Assembly: GCA_036244855.1 (NCBI GenBank)
Contig: BQKZ01014535.1
Coordinates: 1 to 10,803 of the forward strand
Direction of reading: 5' to 3'
Source: Temnopleurus reevesii
Taxonomy: Eukaryota > Echinodermata > Echinoidea > Temnopleuroida > Temnopleuridae
Length of the DNA stretch: 10,803 nucleotides
The notes beneath the pieces were generated by a model that was not told the origin of the DNA, searched no databases, and saw only the letters and a program-made list of their open reading frames with translations. Both the position numbers and the translations under genes were made by a program. This document shows positions 7,492 to 10,803 of this stretch, one piece after another. Each line of letters begins with the position of its first letter. Position 1 is the stretch's first letter.

Positions 7492-7595
7492 CAGAATGCA
7501 CCACTATCATTCAAAGCAGAATATAATATAGTATTTGTGAAAGTATACATACCAGAAACCTCAGACACAAATTATCGTCTTTGTCACACATATAT

Positions 7596-7985
7596 TCTGT
7601 AGATAATTTGGTTTCAAGTCTCAAGAAACATTTGACAGCTGTGGTGATGGATTTGTGAGAAAACTGTTTTTTTTTGTAATTTCAAACATTCTGAGTCAAA
7701 TGCTTCAGTAGGAATGATAATTGAATAGAAGATCTATGAAAAAAAAAACCTGAACAATCAAAATGACCTGAATGAGGTCAAAGGATTTGTATGCTATAAG
7801 GGTAGAAAAAATAACCTCAAGTAACATAAAACATTCATGTTTCTAAATACATGGGACCACACAGGACTGTGAACTGCACATTCAGTCTCATTTTACAAAC
7901 AAAACATCAATCAAAATCAAGGAATCAATTCAACTTCTAGCGTTACATTAGCCAGGCTCCACAGTCAGAGGCCAGCAAATTTCTG
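7596..7985 (+). repeat. Direct repeat X, second copy
   Basis: This is the same-orientation partner of 2189-2545, lying about 100 bp outside the right arm of the inverted repeat. The first copy lies about 1.65 kb outside the left arm. Because X is direct while the arms are inverted, X is not simply an outer extension of the arms. The ends are approximate. Confidence 0.75.
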
Positions 7986-8792
7986 CTGAGAAACTGTTGC
8001 TACTAAAGAATCTTCACACATACTTCATTAAAACTAGAACTCAATTTCAAGGTGGTTTATCAGTAACAAAGAGTCAAAGGAAATTCCAGTAGGGAAAAAC
8101 TAACAATATTCTTGTCTTTCCAACAACTGTACACTGATAAAACTAAAATTGCCGTTCTTTGAACCACTTTTTTCAATGAGTCTCTTATGAAAATGGGAAA
8201 GTTAAATGCCTGAACATGTTTTAATAATAAATAAAAAAAGAGATATACTATTGTGACAACCTAATAATATTGATAATATATTAACAAGGATGCAATGCCT
8301 TCTGACTAGCTGATACATCAGAATTTTGGTCTCCATGTAACATCTGTGGCTACAGTCTATATCATGTATGAAGTAAGGACAATTTTACAACACTGCATTA
8401 TTACATTAATATGAAAGAGCTAACCTCCATAAGCATCAAACTCCAAACCCCCTGTTCAAGACTTCACAAAAATGGGATCATTCATCTTACAAAGCACACA
8501 AATAAAAAATATCACTGTGTCTAGCAAATAATACAAAGATGGTGTTATCTCAAGATATCTGACACTGAAAATGTGTTAGCAAACCTTTGAATAAAAGTAA
8601 TTTATTCATTACATTTCTTAATGTCAATGTCTAACACAACTTTTCTACAGTGTCCATGAAAAACAAAAGACCCTCTTTAAACCTACTGAAGATCATACGT
8701 GTTAATCCATCAAAGATATAAATAAATGGTCAACATGCAAATGTTTCTCTATAAAATGAATAAATATGAAATGAATATGAAACAAATTATTC
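7986..8792. other. AT-rich intergenic sequence, nothing recognised
   Basis: About 800 bp with stops in all frames at short intervals, no RNA-gene signature and no repeat that I could match elsewhere in the window. It could be intronic or intergenic. Confidence 0.55.
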
Positions 8793-9077
8793 ATCTTCGT
8801 GGTGTAGTGGTTCAGACTCTCACCTTCAACCCGAGGGTCATGGGTTCCAATCTCACCAATGGCTTTAATTTTCTTCAACAAGAAATTTATCGAAATTGTC
8901 CCGCACTCAACCCAGGTAAAGTGAATGAGTACTGGGAGGAATTTGTTTCTTTTAAAGGCAAAAGCGCCTACTTTGCAGCTATGCTATGGTGGGGTAATAA
9001 TATTGTAATGCGCAGTTGAGTATTTCCATATAGAAATTGCCCAATATATATCTAGAAATTATCATTATTATTATATA
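8793..9077 (+). mobile_element. tRNA-derived SINE with an L2-like 3' end
   Basis: The head (about 8795-8866) is tRNA-like. TGGTGTAGTGG (8800-8810) fits the RNA polymerase III A box TRGYNNARNNG, and GTTCCAATC (8844-8852) fits the B box GWTCRANNC with one mismatch. Their spacing is right for an internal promoter. The middle (about 8900-8945, CTCAACCCAGGTAAAGTG then GAGTACTGGGAGG) resembles the central part of SINEs common in marine invertebrates. The 3' part (TGCGCAGTTGAGTATT, then ATTGCCCAATATATA and an ATT-rich tail) resembles the 3' end of L2-type LINEs such as the one at 262-320. This suggests mobilisation by an L2-like reverse transcriptase. The B-box change and eroded stems suggest an old, inactive copy. 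The reading frame across it (8726-9019) is incidental. No clear target duplication was found. Confidence 0.8.
8800..8852 (+). promoter_or_regulatory. RNA polymerase III internal promoter (A and B boxes) of the SINE
   Basis: The A box at 8800-8810 is a full match to the tRNA-type consensus. The B box at 8844-8852 has C in place of the purine at its fifth position. The intervening TTC could correspond to a Glu-type anticodon, but the anticodon stem does not pair well, so the parent tRNA is uncertain. Confidence 0.7.
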
Positions 9078-10443
9078 TCAAATACATATCATTACAAATA
9101 TATGGGAATTTCACCCTTATACATTGATTTAAATAATTTTGTCCATATAAAATGAACACAAATTATAACATTTCAATCCACAGAAAATTGAGAAAATGTG
9201 AACTGATATCAAGGCAGAAGTAAAATAGAAATCATAGAGCATTCTAAATCCAAATCAATTACATGGGTGGATGAACAAATTATTCTGCCTTTTTGATAGT
9301 CATTGTTACGCTGTCAACGAATGAAGTTTTAAGGTCTCTACTGACAAAAGAACAAATTAGGTTTGTAATTTGTGTATAAAAAGCAAGGCCACTGCTTAGA
9401 AATAATCAATGAATTGTAAATTGGTTAAAAAAAGTGGGCAGTTATTGACTCGAGAAAGGTATTCAAGTATTTATTCAGTCTGATTGCATACACACCTCTG
9501 GAATATGGCTTTGTAGGGTGAAAAATATTCAGACTTTTTATGTCTTTGAAAACTATCATGTGTTGAGAAAAGGTCCAAAATATATTTTCATGTATATCAA
9601 TTCTAAGCAGACAAATTGCTATGGTTACTGTTATTTGACATTTGAAAATGATATATTTCCTTTTACTTTCAAAAATATTGTTCTTCATTTACTACAATAT
9701 CTATCACATGCATAAAGTTGATATCATCTTTCATTAATCTTTTAACTCGTGGATATGTCTTGTCATTCGTTGAATAAAGTATATTATGCTTTCATATTTA
9801 TCTCCCTATCTCTAGCACATTATGTTTAAAAGAATATTTTAACTTTTACTCCGGTGGTATCTATCTTGAAATATTATGCACTGTTAAATTTATAAGGGGA
9901 TTTTTTAGATTTTAGAATGACCTGAAACATTAAAATTCATGTTTATTTGATGGTTGGAATTCTATTGAAGCTGATATTTCTATATGTGGAGCATTCTTAA
10001 TTAGACTTCAGCCTAAGCAACATTAATTTTGTGAGGATTCTGCAGTATTTAATAACCATTACACCATTTTTCATGTATCAATTTTTTTTCAATTAAGAAT
10101 CAACTAAAATTTAGCACCCTCTTTGTTAAATTATAATATTTCTAACATGAGGATTTGCTCTTTTATACTATTGATCTTGAAGAAAAATATCCAAATACCA
10201 TACAAAAAGACATACCCTGAGTTGTTTTCAAACTTAGGGCATACAGTGGTTCAATTAACAAATGCAAAATATGCATCATGATATGAGAATTAATGTTTAG
10301 AGTTTGAGATTGATTATCCAAACAAAACCATATGTTTTTCTAAAAATTTAAATCTTTTGGTCATATAATAAAAATGTATTTAAAAGTTTACTATAATTTA
10401 TCATAACTAAACTTGGCTGTTATTATACCCCATACTTTTATCT
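9078..10443. other. AT-rich intergenic or intronic sequence, nothing recognised
   Basis: Strongly AT-rich with many TATATA and ATTATT words. The overlapping opposite-strand frames at 9425-9688 and 9518-9715 have no recognisable domains and a composition dictated by the AT bias. No repeat shared with the rest of the window was seen. Confidence 0.55.
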
Positions 10444-10771
10444 ATGGTCGGGGTCATAAAGCATGTTCAGAGCTTCTATGAGATAACATGCATTTCACGT
10501 CCAATATTGATCATGCCATCCCCAGTTTCTTGCATCAACAAAGGTAAACGATCATGTCTTTCACCCTACAGGCTATCAAACCCCAGTCACACTAAGACAT
10601 TGAAAGTGACCACGATGATGGTGTAATTTTCTTCTTTTAAACTTCTCTTTCTCCTAATTTTCCACAATCTAGTGCCTTACAGGTAATGATAATAACAAGA
10701 AGAAGAACAAGACAAATAAGAAGAATCAGCAGCAGCAGAAAAGGAAGAAGAAGTCACGCCAACGACAGTAA
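10444..10771 (+). other. Speculative two-exon reading (10444-10543 spliced to 10683-10771)
   Basis: An ATG at 10444 opens 33 codons up to a donor-like AAAG|GTAAAC (GT at 10544-10545). A good acceptor follows, with a pyrimidine-rich tract, a CTAAT branch-point-like word at 10654-10658 and CAG at 10680-10682. Joining them gives a 139-bp intron and keeps phase (G + GT). The frame continues for 28 more codons, rich in Lys, Asn and Gln with a KRKKKSRQRQ end, to TAA at 10769-10771. The total would be about 62 residues. No family is recognised, the second part is low complexity, and phase agreement has a one-in-three chance. Treat it as a hypothesis only. Confidence 0.12.
10688..10760. repeat. Purine-rich low-complexity tract (AAG/CAG)
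   Basis: Irregular AAG, AAC and CAG triplets make up a stretch that is almost pyrimidine-free apart from scattered C and T. It may be a decayed trinucleotide microsatellite or a lysine/glutamine-rich coding tail (see the speculative exon). Confidence 0.7.
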
Positions 10772-10803
10772 CAGGAACAACGAAGACAGTGGAATATTTT
10801 TCT

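Noticed and set aside
8795..8866. Functional tRNA gene
   Set aside because: The A box is good, but the B box has a mismatch, the acceptor and anticodon stems do not pair properly, and the sequence continues into a SINE body and LINE-like tail.
8726..9019. 97-codon plus-strand reading frame
   Set aside because: It runs through the SINE, including its tRNA-like promoter, and shows no protein features.
9425..9715. Overlapping opposite-strand reading frames
   Set aside because: Both are products of AT-rich composition, without motifs, splice context or similarity to known families.

Overview
This window looks like AT-rich, non-coding nuclear DNA of an animal, probably a marine invertebrate. I see no intact protein-coding gene, no rRNA and no functional tRNA. 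Four things point to a metazoan: a decayed L2/CR1-type LINE reverse transcriptase fragment, two further LINE-like 3' tails ending in short tandem repeats, a tRNA-derived SINE with a LINE-like 3' end, and many simple repeats. A sea urchin or related deuterostome is my best guess. It rests on the LINE/SINE style, the high divergence between apparent alleles and the common 'taggccta' word. It is inference, and a mollusc or another highly polymorphic invertebrate would also fit.

Layout. 1-52: 3' tail of a plus-strand LINE. 262-836: 5'-truncated, frameshifted minus-strand LINE. 1107-1669: copy A of an unfamiliar mobile element ('hairpin element'). It has 13-bp tandem repeats, a GC-rich segment with an NRF1-like site, a conserved 10-residue micro-ORF and a splice-donor-like site, a (GTT)n tract and a long terminal foldback. 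2189-2545: first copy of a direct repeat (X). 2674-2953 and 2955-4043: one locus represented twice, separated by a single N at 2954. The first version lacks the hairpin element and the second carries it (3080-3882) between 7-bp repeats. 4194-5455 and 6232-7491: arms of a very large inverted repeat, about 1.26 kb each, with a 776-bp spacer that holds another LINE-like tail. 7596-7985: second copy of X. 8793-9077: tRNA-derived SINE. 9078-10803: AT-rich sequence ending in a weak candidate exon pair and a purine-rich tract.

Interpretation. The window is a record of transposition rather than a set of cooperating genes. The clearest result is an empty-site/filled-site pair that defines both ends of the hairpin element. 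Because the N falls exactly where the locus restarts, the simplest reading is two haplotypes joined end to end by the assembler, with the element polymorphic in the sequenced individual. The hairpin element and the kilobase inverted repeat are the best candidates for undescribed repeat families.
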